Source: Triplophysa rosa
Taxonomy: Eukaryota; Chordata; Actinopteri; Cypriniformes; Nemacheilidae
NCBI RefSeq assembly: GCF_024868665.1
Contig: NC_079892.1
Location: 1,940,785-2,004,784 of the forward strand
Reading direction: 5' to 3'
Length of the DNA: 64,000 nt
Positions 54,901 to 64,000 of the stretch are shown piece after piece. The notes beneath the pieces are model-generated. The model searched no databases. It was not told the DNA's origin and saw only the letters and a list, made by a program, of their open reading frames with translations. The stretch's first letter is position 1, and every line of letters starts with the position of its first letter. A program made the translations under genes and the position numbers.

Positions 54901-57900
54901 GACCCCTGGATGATTTTTGCGTGTCGTGTGTCGATGTTAAAGCAGGTCTGGGGCCCTGAAACACACACACAAACAAACAAACAAACCAAAACATTGCTTA
55001 GAAAAGTAACAGCATCTCACATGATGGTGCTTGATTTGGAGGAAACATTTTTGGCATAATTACAGTGAAATAGCAGCGCTCGCACAGATGTTGACTGAAA
55101 TCACAACACATCTCACTTCACAAAGATGATAAAGAGAACTGAAAATAAAAGTCATGATAAAAGCCATCAAAGGCAATTCTATGTCCTTTCCCCCGGTTGC
55201 TTCTGGATTTCATAAAAATATTTATCAGGAAAGGTCACTTGGACGAGAAGAAGGAATATGGTATCACAGAAACCATGTCACATCACCTTTCAAGTTTCAT
55301 TTCCTCAGGAAACGTTTCCCCTGACGGGAAAGAAGAAAAAAATTCAAGATGGGTTTATAAAAATCATATTTCCTTTGTATTTCTGTCCAACAGAAAGTCT
55401 GACATCTCAAACTCAACGGCCCGTGAACTTAACACATCAGAAAGAAAAATATACTTCTGGTATTTTGCCGATTCAGGAGCTGGAATTTGTTTCTGAAACA
55501 TTCATTTTATCACCCTGTAATTTGACTGAACTTAACTGTAAACCATAACTACATCTGTTCAATTTACAGATGCCCTTCTTCCCCCATAAATAAATAAAAA
55601 ATAGAATATTAGACCATTTTTTGTTGTGAATTTTGAGTAAAGGATGCGTTAAACATTTATTGGCGCAATTTTGTCTCATCAATGTGCCAGTCGTGCCATC
55701 CTACAGCGAGCAGTTCACAGGCTTATTTTCACCACACACCTTGACTACAAAAAACAACAAAACTGACCACATGCTGACCTTTTGTGACAACATGCCCCGA
55801 TTGTCATGAATCTGGATTCCTGTGGAGATCTGGTGAGATTATAATGATGCTTCATGTATGATTCACACAGATAATTCAACCACATGTTTCAAATCATAGC
55901 AAAGCCCCAGAAAGAACAGTAGCACTCACATACTTCATCATCTGAGACGCTCATGATTTTCAGTAAAGAGATCAAGAGTCGGTTATTTATCAGTTATTCA
56001 TCTGACTGTTCGTACTGAGACACATTCCAAAAAATCTGATTGTAATTGGATTTCAAACCACACTGTGGTTTGGATCCAGTGTGTAAACATTCGATTATAT
56101 GTGGCTTTCTAACATTCAGATTACACACAACTAGATGGACAAGATTCAGACACGACAAAAAACAAATCTGATACTGCTGCCGGTTGGAAGAGTTCTAGAG
56201 ACATGAGATGAATCCAAAGCAGAATAAAATATTTAAAGGAATAGTTTACACAAAAACATATATTTACATTTATGCATTTGGCAGAAACTTTCATCCAAAG
56301 TGACTTACATTGCATTTATACATTTTTTTATTCTGCGCAAACCCTGGGATCAAACCCATGACCATGGCGTTGCTGGCGCCATGCTCAAACCACTGAGCCA
56401 CAGGAAAGCTTTTTTCAATTCTGTCATCATTTATTCTCCCTCAAGTGGTTGTAAATCTCTGTGACTCTTTTTTTTCTGCGCATAACACATAAGAAGATAT
56501 TTTGAGAAATGTGTTGTCTTCATACAATGGAGTTCAGTGTTTTTTGGTTATCAACTTTCTTCAAAATATCTTCTTTTGTGTTCTGACGAAGAAAGAAAGT
56601 TTGAGAACGGCATGATGAAAGTATCCCAAACTTCACTGGCATGATGCTAGAATGCGTATGAAGAGAGAAGCCAGAGTGGTTTTGATTTAGCTGAAAGTAG
56701 GTTCAAATCTGCCATTACTCATGATGGCAGCGTATGACGTCTGCATGCCTGAAAACAAACAATGGAAAACTTCCTGTCCAAGCAGCCAATCAGAGCCTCC
56801 TCCAAGAGTAAAACTAAAACCAACATCTCTCCCGTATTCGGACTTTATAGCTGCCACACATTAAAGTGATCTAAACTATTACCCTTGTGTGTCAGGTTTT
56901 GTGTTTCGTTGGTTAAAAATGGGTGGAGAGCAAAGAATATTTTATGACATGCCTCCAAATCATTCATGGAAAAAGAGAAACATTCACGCTGGAGACAAGA
57001 ATGCATTTTCCATTCGAGGACATTTCGGTTTTTTTTTTCATTTAAGAGATCATGGCACTTAGAGACGTGTGAACAGTGTAATGAATCTACGCCTTCTACT
57101 GGATCGCACATGTAAACGCAAGCTTGAATCCAACACATGGACAGGGTTAGTCAACTCCTGAGTTTAGTTTCATCCCAAATCCAACACACCTGTCTGTCAT
57201 ATTCAAGCAAGACTTTGACTAGTTGGTTCAGGTGTGTTTTATGAAAGTTTAAGTTAAATAACAGCAATAAAAACCGAAAACCCCAATTATTAATAACATA
57301 TTTTAAGACGTATGTACAAATTCATAATGCAATGCGAGAATATGTTCAGTACAACATGACCGTCTATCTGGCACAAATATTTCAAAGAAACTCCACCTGG
57401 TGTCACTTTATTGTCCATCAATTACTATTTTTTATTTTTTGATAATTCTACAACATTTTTGTATTTTCTGTGTATATATGTTTACTTTTTGTAAACAGCA
57501 ATGATGTGTGTGGCACTAGAAAGTTTTCATATTACTTGAATGCGCATTAATTGCACGCAAACTCTCACATCTACAATGCATTACAGTAGCTAAGAGGTCA
57601 TCGATTATTTTTCTGCTCCATCTCTTCATGCACCGACTCTGAAAATGCATTTGAAATTTTGATAATTGTTTGCAACCCCTAGAGCACAATTTATTTAATG
57701 CTATATGATACAGATCACATTCATTTTGAAATCACTTTACTTTTTTTTTTTTAATTGTAATTGAAGACATTCTGGTGTTCTGCTGGTTCTAGATGGGATG
57801 GGACTGTCTTCACGAGCGAAGGTCTGATGTCACTGTTTTCCAGCTCATTAATCGTCCCTCAGGGAAAATCAACACAGATTCAGAGCTCCAGAATTCACGT

Positions 57901-58430
57901 GCTGTGCGTGATCCACAGCAAACGTTTATTAAGCCACTTATCAAACCCACGTCACACATTTACACTTTTGCATAAATCCTTCAAAGAGGTCCAGATTTTG
58001 TGTGTGATCCGGCCAAAACATCTCGCTCATAAAATCCCACATGGGAAGTTCGTGGCTACCCTGAGCATATTCTTATTTTATCAAGCTGATATTTCCAAGA
58101 GCAAATGCCAGCCACAATCATTTTTAAGCACAACACTCTTCCAAATGACTCTTTAACTTTTAAGTTCATTTTTCCAAATGTGAATTAGAGCTCAGTTATG
58201 TCTCTTGAACTACGAAGGACAAACTTCTGAGCCTCTGAGACATTCAATGCATGAACATAATAGACGTATGTATGAGTATAAAAACCAAGAAAACCACGCA
58301 GACGCAGACATGGAGTTATACACCTGCAAACCCCCTCAGATGAACTCGAAGCCCCTCGCATGCTTTAACAGATGAACTGACCTGGCAGAAGAGAGGCGAT
58401 CCACAGGAGCAGGACGTAAGAGTTCTCCAT
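36451..58430 (-). CDS. itga11: Integrin alpha-11 (collagen-receptor alpha subunit), 30 exons
   Basis: Thirty exons on the minus strand join in consistent phase with GT..AG introns to give 1,181 aa (human ITGA11 1,188), with no break. It is a type I membrane protein that pairs with integrin beta-1 to bind fibrillar collagens on mesenchymal cells. Order: signal peptide (1-20), seven-bladed propeller with an inserted I domain (about 160-355), thigh and calf domains, transmembrane helix (about 1138-1160) and a 21-residue tail. Exon coordinates are given in the five block entries below. Alpha-11 is preferred over alpha-10, -1 and -2 because of the close match throughout (for example [36 protein letters not shown]) and because fem1b and cln6 are its neighbours, as at human 15q23. 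Introns hold microsatellites, a minisatellite and several DNA elements. The ohnologue (a or b) is not determined. Confidence 0.95.
36531..36612. repeat. GAAA tetranucleotide microsatellite next to itga11 exon 30
   Basis: About 20 GAAA units preceded by (GA)n. On the itga11 strand it reads (TTTC)n then CTCTCTCTCATCCACAG, so the tract is the polypyrimidine tract of the exon 30 splice acceptor, starting 16 nt from the AG. Confidence 0.95.
37772..43284 (-). CDS. itga11: itga11 exons 16-28: thigh and calf domains
   Basis: Exons: 43284-43118, 43007-42868, 42646-42536, 42432-42347, 41983-41779, 41654-41556, 41032-40956, 39686-39603, 39525-39435, 39269-39156, 38470-38393, 38144-38031 and 37867-37772. 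They encode residues about 636-1123 of the extracellular leg. Recognisable stretches include [75 protein letters not shown] and [13 protein letters not shown]. Cysteines of the leg (for example RTCNIS and AQCRIN) are kept. This is the least conserved part relative to human. Exon 20 and exons 26-28 diverge most. Confidence 0.92.
38008..38030. repeat. Dispersed-repeat fragment ending at the exon 27 donor site
   Basis: GAAGATGTCAATATGAACTC matches the repeat consensus seen at 4,905, 14,380 and 44,572. The match stops at the itga11 exon 27 splice donor (minus strand GCC/GTGAGTTC). The rest of the repeat extends to about 37,950 in the intron. Confidence 0.6.
39750..40085. repeat. TACTGTAGTA-type imperfect repeat in itga11 intron 22
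   Basis: Many imperfect copies of TACTGTAGTA/TACTATAGTA and ACTACACTTT words form a loosely palindromic block. From about 40,180 to 40,580 it gives way to A-rich, low-complexity AAAACTAAAAT sequence. Similar words recur at 45,760-45,960 (intron 11) and 3,160-3,220. Confidence 0.6.
42040..42330. repeat. Repeat plus GT microsatellite in itga11 intron 19
   Basis: GGACATGTTTTTATATCCCAG (first 20 bases: GGACATGTTTTTATATCCCA) at 42,048 through CCCCATGGAGATAATAAACC forms an imperfect inverted block containing TTTAGGGGTTGGGTTAGGGG. A (GT)n tract at 42,278-42,320 follows. On the gene strand the CA tract starts about 30 nt into the intron after exon 19. Confidence 0.7.
43624..49529 (-). CDS. itga11: itga11 exons 10-15: second half of the beta-propeller
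   Basis: Exons: 49529-49459, 46373-46229, 45604-45456, 44858-44715, 44355-44152 and 43754-43624 (residues about 355-636). They carry the FG-GAP blades with calcium loops DLDNNGVTD (489-497), DLNGDGFRE (553-561) and DLNKDGLVD (615-623), together with [25 protein letters not shown] and [13 protein letters not shown]. Loop 1 of these has Asn-Asn at positions 4-5 where human has Gly-Asp. The exon 12 donor is a weak CAG/GTCGTC. All phases agree. Confidence 0.93.
43840..44095. mobile_element. MITE copy in itga11 intron 14
   Basis: GTCATCATTTATTCCCCCTC, ACACAAAAGAAGATGTTTTG and their inverted counterparts AAAATATCTTCTTTTGTGTT and TGACATGAGGGTGAATAA. Same family as 27,385-27,796. Confidence 0.8.
44400..44690. 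repeat. Dispersed repeat family, copy in itga11 intron 13
   Basis: Shares in order GAGATTAAACGGAGAGCGAA, GAGCTCAGATTTGTCTCATC, GAAGATCTCAATGTGAACTC and GTGTTTCAACAATCCTCTCA with the copy at 4,735-5,035. It lies between exons 13 and 14. Confidence 0.75.
46656..46936. mobile_element. hAT-type non-autonomous element with intact 8-bp target duplication
   Basis: The ends are CACTGGTTCTCAAACT and, inverted, AGTTTGAGAACCACAG. The element is flanked on both sides by CTGTAAAG (46,648-46,655 and 46,937-46,944), an exact 8-bp duplication typical of hAT transposons. The 281-bp interior has no transposase. It sits in itga11 intron 10. Confidence 0.9.
47945..48160. mobile_element. MITE copy in itga11 intron 10
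   Basis: AAGAAGATATTTTGAAAATG, CAAAATATCTTCTTTTGTAT and an end TTTTCATTTTGGGGTGAAAT with ATCCCTTTAA match the right half and end of the 27,385-27,796 family. Confidence 0.8.
48385..48445. repeat. SINE tail fragment
   Basis: CATGCATTTGGCCGATGCTT followed by TTATCCAAAGCAATTTACA is the inverted 3' part of the SINE seen complete at 56,259-56,404. A similar scrap (CATTTGGCAGCTTTTATCCA) lies at about 59,580-59,610. Confidence 0.6.
48868..48950. repeat. GT dinucleotide microsatellite in itga11 intron 10
   Basis: About 80 bp of (GT)n with CGCG interruptions. Open frames across it on both strands are artefacts. Confidence 0.95.
49598..50697 (-). CDS. itga11: itga11 exons 6-9: collagen-binding I domain
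   Basis: Exons: 50697-50570, 50382-50234, 50035-49891 and 49760-49598 (residues about 160-355). The MIDAS metal site is complete: DGSNS (D172, S174, S176), the Thr of [10 protein letters not shown] (T242) and the Asp of ITDGESHD (D273). [20 protein letters not shown] forms the alpha-C-helix region that is unique to collagen-binding I domains. The match to human alpha-11 is closest here, so collagen binding should be kept. Confidence 0.95.
50960..58430 (-). CDS. itga11: itga11 exons 1-5: signal peptide and first propeller blades
   Basis: Exons: 58430-58382, 54955-54844, 51824-51715, 51234-51143 and 51074-50960 (residues 1-160). Exon 1 gives [17 protein letters not shown], a typical signal peptide. 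Cleavage is likely shortly before CFNIDTRH in exon 2. Then follow [44 protein letters not shown] and [13 protein letters not shown], all close to human alpha-11. The start ATG has a weak -3 base (C) but G at +4 and is the only ATG in the exon in this frame. A GT tract (CA on the gene strand) lies at 58,454-58,473, within what is probably the 5' UTR. Confidence 0.92.
51246..51706. repeat. Minisatellite in itga11 intron 3 (25-bp unit)
   Basis: Tandem units near TGTAATCAGACGGGTGATAT plus GATGC, repeated about 17 times. A short variant lacks the AATCAGA part (GATGGGTGATATGATG). Units differ mainly at GACGGG/GACAGG and at the last bases (GATGC, GATGA). The array nearly fills the intron between exon 3 (51,715) and exon 4 (51,234). 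Confidence 0.95.
53233..53481. mobile_element. PIF/Harbinger-like MITE with TAA target duplication
   Basis: The left end TGCTGTGTTCACACCAAATG and the inverted right end TGCTGCGTTCACACCACACG agree at 21 of 24 terminal bases. TAA flanks both sides (53,230-53,232 and 53,482-53,484), matching the TWA preference of Harbinger elements. It is 249 bp, has no coding region, and lies in itga11 intron 2. Confidence 0.8.
56235..56600. mobile_element. MITE copy carrying a nested SINE
   Basis: The left end AAAGGAATAGTTTACACAAA and the right part AAAATATCTTCTTTTGTGTT belong to the 27,385-27,796 family. The match is interrupted at about 56,259-56,404 by an unrelated SINE and then resumes (AATTCTGTCATCATTTATTC). 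This gives a relative age: the SINE inserted after the MITE. Confidence 0.75.
56259..56404 (-). mobile_element. tRNA-derived SINE
   Basis: On the minus strand the head reads CCTGTGGCTCAGTGGTTTGA, with an RNA polymerase III A box (TGGCTCAGTGG) and, about 35 nt on, a B box (GGGTTTGATCCC). The tail runs GTAAGTCACTTTGGATGAAA and ends in CATAAATGTAAATA. This layout matches the tRNA-headed fish SINEs of the DANA/HE type. It is about 145 bp. Confidence 0.85.
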
Positions 58431-61408
58431 AAGTTCATACGTGATTAACTCAGTGTGTGTGTGTGTGTGTGTGTTCGAGGTCCTCACAGCAGAAGCAGAA
58501 GATCACATGTGATGGAGCCCTGAAGAGCAACCGAGCTTCATCACAAGAGGAGGAGCTGACAGCGGCTACTACAAAAGACCTGCAAACACATGCACACAGA
58601 GAAAAAGAGAGAGAGAGAGAGAGAGACGACTTCAAACACAGAGAGACACGCAAGAGAGAGAATTATGCCAGGTTATTTCACAAAGTGCACGTAAAAGTTG
58701 TGATGTCAGCCAATCAGATGATTTCTGTCACTGACCCTGTTTACTTTCTTAATAAGCGTTCTTGAATTTAATTGAAACTATATTTGTGTATATGTGATAT
58801 ATTTTTGTTAGAATATAACATGTCGATGGAACACACAGATGCTCTGGATCCAGCGACCAAGAATGACACAGACACAGAAGTGCAGTTCACTCAAAGTCAA
58901 ATGTTTATTGAGGACAGGTCCAATATATAGGAATAAATGAGGGAATGATGTAATGCTCGGACCCAGACACTTCGGTAGATGGAAATCATGAAACATAAAT
59001 GTTAATACTTTTGCTTAGGTTAGCAATATGCAAGTTCCGTGTTCTCTACATCTGGAACATCCTGATACTGGTACAGCCACTTCAAGTCGTAATTCTCATT
59101 ATAAGTGATCAATAACATAAACAGTGTTCTGCATAGTTTTATGCTATATCCTAAGTGTGGGACATAGGCAAACCGAAAATCTCACAAGTTTCAAATGTTT
59201 TAACTCTGAAATTATTAATCTTGATTCTAGTAACCAACAGCTGTTGATGTGGATATGAAGCCTGCTTGTTAATAATTCACAGTCTTTAATGGTTCTCCAC
59301 TAGTTGAACTACAGTGGCTTTAAAAAACAAACAGTTTAGCAAACGTGGGTGTCACGAGAGTGATTCAGTGATACTGGAAGCCAATGAATCTCCTGGCGGC
59401 TGCTGAAGAGGAAATAAGAGCGACCGCCGCACTAGATGCTCTGCAATAGTTAACCTTCATGCGGTGAAACATGTGGCGAGTGTGTTTAAGACCCCAGACA
59501 GGAGGAAATAACAACAGCATCCAATTCATCACCAAGATGCGGCTTATGATAAAACATCTTACGCCATTCAAAACCATTTACATTTGGCAGCTTTTATCCA
59601 AAGTGACCCACAAAACACAACCTCCAACAATTGAGATACAAAAAGATGTATTTTTAAAATGTTAATATGATTTTATGCAACTTTTTTTTTAAAGAAAGAT
59701 TTGTCTTCAAGCAAAAATAAATTAACCTCATTTGAGAAAACTACGTTCAATTTAAAAACTTGTTTTATAAAAAACTGTCCTTAATAATAAGTGGATTTTG
59801 TTAAAAAAACATGAAGAAGTATAAGCCTAAAAATACACTCGCTCATAACTTGCACATATTTGTTGCAAGAAGAGAAGTTATCCAAATATTCTGGAATATC
59901 CATCAGCCCAAGTCGTGGGTGTAAACGACAGTCAGCCACTGTAAAATCTTGATATAGATTTTTGGTGGGTGTGTTCGGTCTAAGGCTTAAGCTAATAATG
60001 TTCACAGCCAAGACTTCTGTAATTAATCCTGAGTCCAAATTATTGAGACCACAGAATGACCAGATGTGCTAAAACAACATCTACCGGCCACATCAATGCA
60101 TAGTGAGGTAAGTCTAAAACATGAGGTCATCTTGAAGAAACAGAGTCCCATGGCAGGATGGAAGGGTTGCTTTGCAGAGGTTTGGTTTTGTTCATCCGGG
60201 TGCTCATTAATGCATTGGTGGTAGCATGCGCACACATATGGAGTTGTATCAGTTCTATAAAATAAGAGAATGAAGATTGTGTTTCTTCTCACAACCACTT
60301 GAGGGCAGCAAACATTTTTCAATATCTGCCCTGGCTCCACATTCGTATTAAATTGTACATATAGTATGCATAAATATAACGTCAATTTTCAGTGTTTAAA
60401 CGTCACCGAATAACATAATCACGAAACGTAATTTTTGTTTTAAAACAGGAGTCGAACCTCTTTCCGTTATCGCGATATCTGGAACGGGCCTTGCGCAGGC
60501 CGCTGAACGAATAAAAAAATACCGCAAGAGCTGTGCTTCAGGAGTAAAGTCCTCCATATGCTTTCTAATTGCTCTCGTGATACTTTTGATGATGTGCGCG
60601 CCACAACGTCGCATGAAGTCGAATAAGGCCCGACGCGCCTGAAAAAAGAGTGCGTCGCACCGCATGCGCGTCACGACCGCATCGCCCCCTAAAATAACGA
60701 ACATGCGCGCGGAAAAGAAGCTAAATGTGAATCGGGCTTTAGCCAACCTGCTGTTACCATAGTGACGGTGAACCGAAGACGAAAGGAAACTTGGCGGCGA
60801 CCAACACGGTTGTGGCTAGAAGGGATACAGCTACGGCTGGAAGTGATGCATAATGTCGCCATAAAATTACAATAAATTAAATTAGCTAACGCCTAAACCT
60901 ACCCCAACCCTAAACCTAACCTTATAATAAACATATCAATTAACTGTTGTCTGTAAAAATGTCACACAATCGAGTTTATAAATAAACTATGTGAGTTCAA
61001 TCATCAAATCTTATTTAACTGATATACTGTAAATGTTTATTGTTTTATTCAGCCTGTAAATGAGTGTTGAGATTGAGAACGACATCTTACCAAACGGATG
61101 GAAACCAAGCCTGGATGTAAAAGTTCCACACCACTTTTCATATATCTCAGTTACGATTTGGTCCGTTTCTGCTACACGTCAGGTGCGTGAGTTTAGCCTA
61201 AAGACAGACAGTGAATACTTTTCCAGGTCGAGATTCTAACTAAAGACAAACGTTTTTGTAGGCTACACCACGCAGATCATAAAATATTGAAATCAGCTGA
61301 GAAATGTAAATATTTTGTGCTGAATATAAAAAGCACAACTTCAGCCTCAGTTGTATGTGTTTAGGGTAGCTGTGCCCGGTCCAATATGGCGGCGGCGTTG
61401 ACGTACGA
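58431..61408. other. Region upstream of itga11, no recognised gene
   Basis: It should hold the itga11 promoter near 58,440-58,700, including a GT tract and a short GA tract at 58,607-58,626. Further out are an inverted element end at about 60,705-60,740 (AAATGTGAATCGGGCTTTAG), a CpG-rich 60,460-60,720 segment probably belonging to that element, and a promoter-like X-box variant near 60,757 (GTTACCATAGTGAC). CCTAAACC/CCTAACC words lie at about 60,890-60,920. The 116-codon open frame at 60,396-60,746 lies in the CpG-rich repeat-like DNA and is not accepted as a gene. Confidence 0.45.
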
Positions 61409-61625
61409 TATGAAGAGTTTGGTTCCAAAATGAGATGACTCCGTTTATAGAATTTTACAAAAATCACGTTTTTTTTATCGTGCGTTCCAATTGATAACAA
61501 TCAAACTGCAGTTGGTTTGTTTTGCCTTAAGTCATAATAACGCAAAAAATAATCTAACCAACACAATACAAACACAATAACATAATAAAAAGCATTTATT
61601 TCATTTTGGAACCAAACTCTTCATA
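61409..61625. mobile_element. Inverted-repeat element, Tc1/mariner-like TA target (217 bp with TA)
   Basis: The left arm TGAAGAGTTTGGTTCCAAAA and the inverted right arm TTTTGGAACCAAACTCTTCA match base for base over these 20 nt, with TA immediately outside each end. The interior is AT-rich and non-coding. It is inserted directly beside a GGCGGCGGCG-containing patch (61,385-61,400). Confidence 0.8.
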
Positions 61626-63608
61626 TATACTTCCTTTCTTTAGTTGAACACAATTGGATAATTTTAGATTAAACGTCGTCGTTTTATCTTTTTACACGTC
61701 AAAGCCTCAAAAGCACATCCATTCATCATGAAATCATTATTTCTTTTTATTATGTAGTTTACACGTTATTTACACGTGGCAAGCAACCCCAGTCTCTTTC
61801 TCCAAATAAGTTCCATGTTTTTTGCTTATTTTCGCAAAAAGCATGTCATTGTATTACAGACTGGATATAAATTGTATTTCCTCTCACGACCACACGAGGG
61901 CAGCAAAATCTTTTATTTTACATATCAGGGAGTTTCAGTAAACCTTCACAGTAAGGGCACTACTCCATTTAGGGTGTGCTGGTAACGTTGCACTGTGAAG
62001 CTGATCTGGATTAGATGAAAGGCTCTGGGTTTGGCTGGTGTAGCATGCTATAATGACAATTCTGGGAACAAATCTTCTCCCTTCTGATGGTAATTTAACA
62101 TTACTCATAGAAGTTCAGTCACAGTTTATTTTTGGAGAGCTTGTGTTTATCCTGAGCATAAGAAAGTCATTTTTTGTCAATCGTATTTTTGCTTTGATGA
62201 AAGAACCTGTGTGAAAGACAATATGACCAGCCGACAGGTGGCGATGTTGCCATGATGACCGCAGGGGCCTTCTGTCCAGATGCCACATTCGTTTTACTCT
62301 TAAAAAGCTCCATAGATTCCTGAAAGTGAAGCCAGACGCAGGGAGGGCTTGAGAACAAGTCCAGACTCTGGCAGTGAGTCTCACAGTACATAAGGAAATA
62401 ATTTACGTCTGTTTGCTGTGATCCGTAACCCTTCCTCAGACAGGGTGAAGCATCATCAATCTCACAGTAAAAACTCTTCATTCCTGATCTTCACGTCAAC
62501 CAGAAGCTTCATGTCAGACGCTTTTATTCCTGGTGATCAGACATAAGAGTCCCAAACTTTCATTCAAGTTACTTGAATTTGTTTGGATGTTCAAAAATAT
62601 TTAAATATTTCTTTCTAATGTACAGATCCAAAAGGACAACATGTGTGACTGTCTGTTTGCTGACCAATGATAGGCGAGGGGTGGAAGTAGAGAAATAGAG
62701 TGATCTGTTCAAATGATCATCACACACAAAATATATTTTTATTACATTAAACATATATTAAACTTAATTGCCATTCTTTAGAACACAAGAACAGATAGGA
62801 TGAAATACAGTTAGCGTCAGATTGCAGAATAATGAATCATATGAGCCTCTGAGACCACACAGAAGCATCGTGTTGATGTTTTTGATCAGATAATCATTCT
62901 CTAGCCAAAGCAACACTCTGAAAGATTTCCTCCCGAAAGATTCGACCCCGATACGCCACAGCGCTTCTGAACATCACCTCACAATGAAGTCACGTCAGAC
63001 GCTCTTTTAAGAGCAGATGGGCTTAAACTCGGATAAAGATCCAAACTGTCAAAATGAAATCCCTGTTGTCATCTTCACCAGCTTTTACACTTATCAGAGC
63101 AGTCATCTTAAACTGTTTGTGCTACAAACATCAAAGCAACGATGAGAGTCAATGAGAGCCGATGGAGTAAAGCACAGACTAAATGTTCAGTTGTGTAGAA
63201 GCGGGGAATTTCATCGAAGGAAAGGTTTTTATTACAGACTGTTGAAAATAATCACTGTACCTTCTGTTTCTGTGTTCAGGTGTCAGGAAAACAGAGGGGA
63301 AATTCATCTGCAGTTTGGAGGTGCAGGGCCAAATTACTGCCTTCAGTTGTGCACCTGTGCTGCAAAGCATGATGGGAATGAAGAGTGTGGAGTGACGGCT
63401 TCATGCATGAGAGCAAACAGAACTTGACCACAGTGTCGAGACTTCCGTCTGTCAGTGTGTGTGTGTGTTATCAGTTACTTCAGGTATGTTGTCTACACTC
63501 TTTATTTAATTCCTGAATCACCATTTTGCTTAGCTGTTTGTCAGTTTTCTGGACAACAACCAGACTTAACGAAAGCACTTTTTATGTGTTTAACACATGA
63601 ATATCTTG
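61626..63608. other. Gene-free stretch
   Basis: Mostly unique AT-rich sequence. Overlapping open frames at 62,115-62,481 (minus) have no recognisable domain. The frame at 63,152-63,427 (plus) has a Cys-rich end but no family resemblance. GTGTGTGTGTGT occurs near 63,458. Confidence 0.45.
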
Positions 63609-64000
63609 GAAACACTTTACATTAAGGTTACCTTCATGAAGCATTTATAAATGTGTTCATTAATGATTAATAAGTCATTTACAAATGTATTATAAAGCAG
63701 TTATAACTGCATAAATAAAAGGGGGATTCTAATGAAATACCTGTCAAATAGTGAGCCATTATTAACTCACATGTTATAAATGCTTAATAAATGTATTTAT
63801 TCATTATTTATTTGACACGATAGCAGATTCATTATTATCTTGATGTTGTTTGCAAAATACGCTGTCAGACGAGAGACTATATGTTGGTTTTTCTTATTAT
63901 TGTATATTTCATATCTTATGTCACTTTTCAAACCAAGATGCTTACCTGATCCGATTCCGAATGTCTTACGGTGCCCCCCAGAATGCCTTTAGAACGGGGC
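63609..64000. repeat. Second element with the ACACTTTACATTAAGG terminus
   Basis: GGAAACACTTTACATTAAGG at 63,609 matches the left end of 2,794-3,111. It is followed by TTCATGAAGCATTTATAAAT and related AT-rich words typical of that type of element. No right end was located before the window closes. Confidence 0.45.

Larger units (their letters stand above)
54956..58381. other. itga11 intron 1
   Basis: A 3.4-kb first intron. It holds a nested SINE in a MITE (56,235-56,600) and otherwise AT-rich unique sequence with no alternative exon that I could support. Regulatory elements are likely in a first intron but none could be pinned down. Confidence 0.6.

Noticed and set aside
60396..60746. 116-codon minus-strand frame with an Arg-rich interior
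   Set aside because: It lies in CpG-rich sequence joined to a transposon-like terminal motif, has no domain I recognise and no splice context. Probably a degraded mobile element.
62167..62481. 104-codon minus-strand frame (MKSFYCEIDDASPCLRK...)
   Set aside because: Varied composition, but no recognisable family, no supporting splice sites and an overlapping frame of similar length. Not enough support to call a gene.

Overview
The window looks like nuclear DNA of a teleost fish, most likely a cyprinid. It is AT-rich, full of dinucleotide and tetranucleotide microsatellites, and carries many short inverted-repeat DNA elements and a tRNA-derived SINE of kinds common in carp-like fish. The genes are split by GT..AG introns and match vertebrate families. 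The species cannot be named from the sequence.

Layout. Positions 1-20,500 are a gene-poor stretch: a 550-bp CT-rich satellite, a CA tract, several inverted-repeat elements, one candidate conserved non-coding block and one candidate promoter without a gene. A single-exon relaxin-3-type receptor (rxfp3 family) lies at 20,684-21,895 (+). Then comes a block that matches human 15q23 in content and order: calml4 (-, 5 exons, 23,332-25,152), cln6 (-, 25,891-27,232, degraded), fem1b (+, 2 exons, 31,650-33,858) and itga11 (-, 30 exons, 36,451-58,430). Positions 58,431-64,000 show no recognisable gene.

I rebuilt every coding exon of calml4 (151 aa), fem1b (636 aa) and itga11 (1,181 aa) from splice sites and reading phase. 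All three are intact. cln6 is not. Exons equivalent to human 4-7 remain, but exon 4 has a +1 frameshift and a stop, exon 5 lacks three codons, exon 7 is split by a 164-nt inverted-repeat element, and exons 1-3 were not found. It reads as a pseudogene between intact neighbours, possibly the losing copy of a duplicated pair.

The genes do not form a pathway. They are a conserved syntenic block: a brush-border or hair-cell myosin light chain (calml4), a remnant of an ER membrane lysosome-biogenesis gene (cln6), a CUL2 ubiquitin-ligase receptor (fem1b) and a collagen-receptor integrin (itga11). I found no novel multi-gene system. The most interesting signals are the cln6 decay and its exon-splitting element, the shifted fem1b start codon, and repeats that lie against itga11 splice sites.
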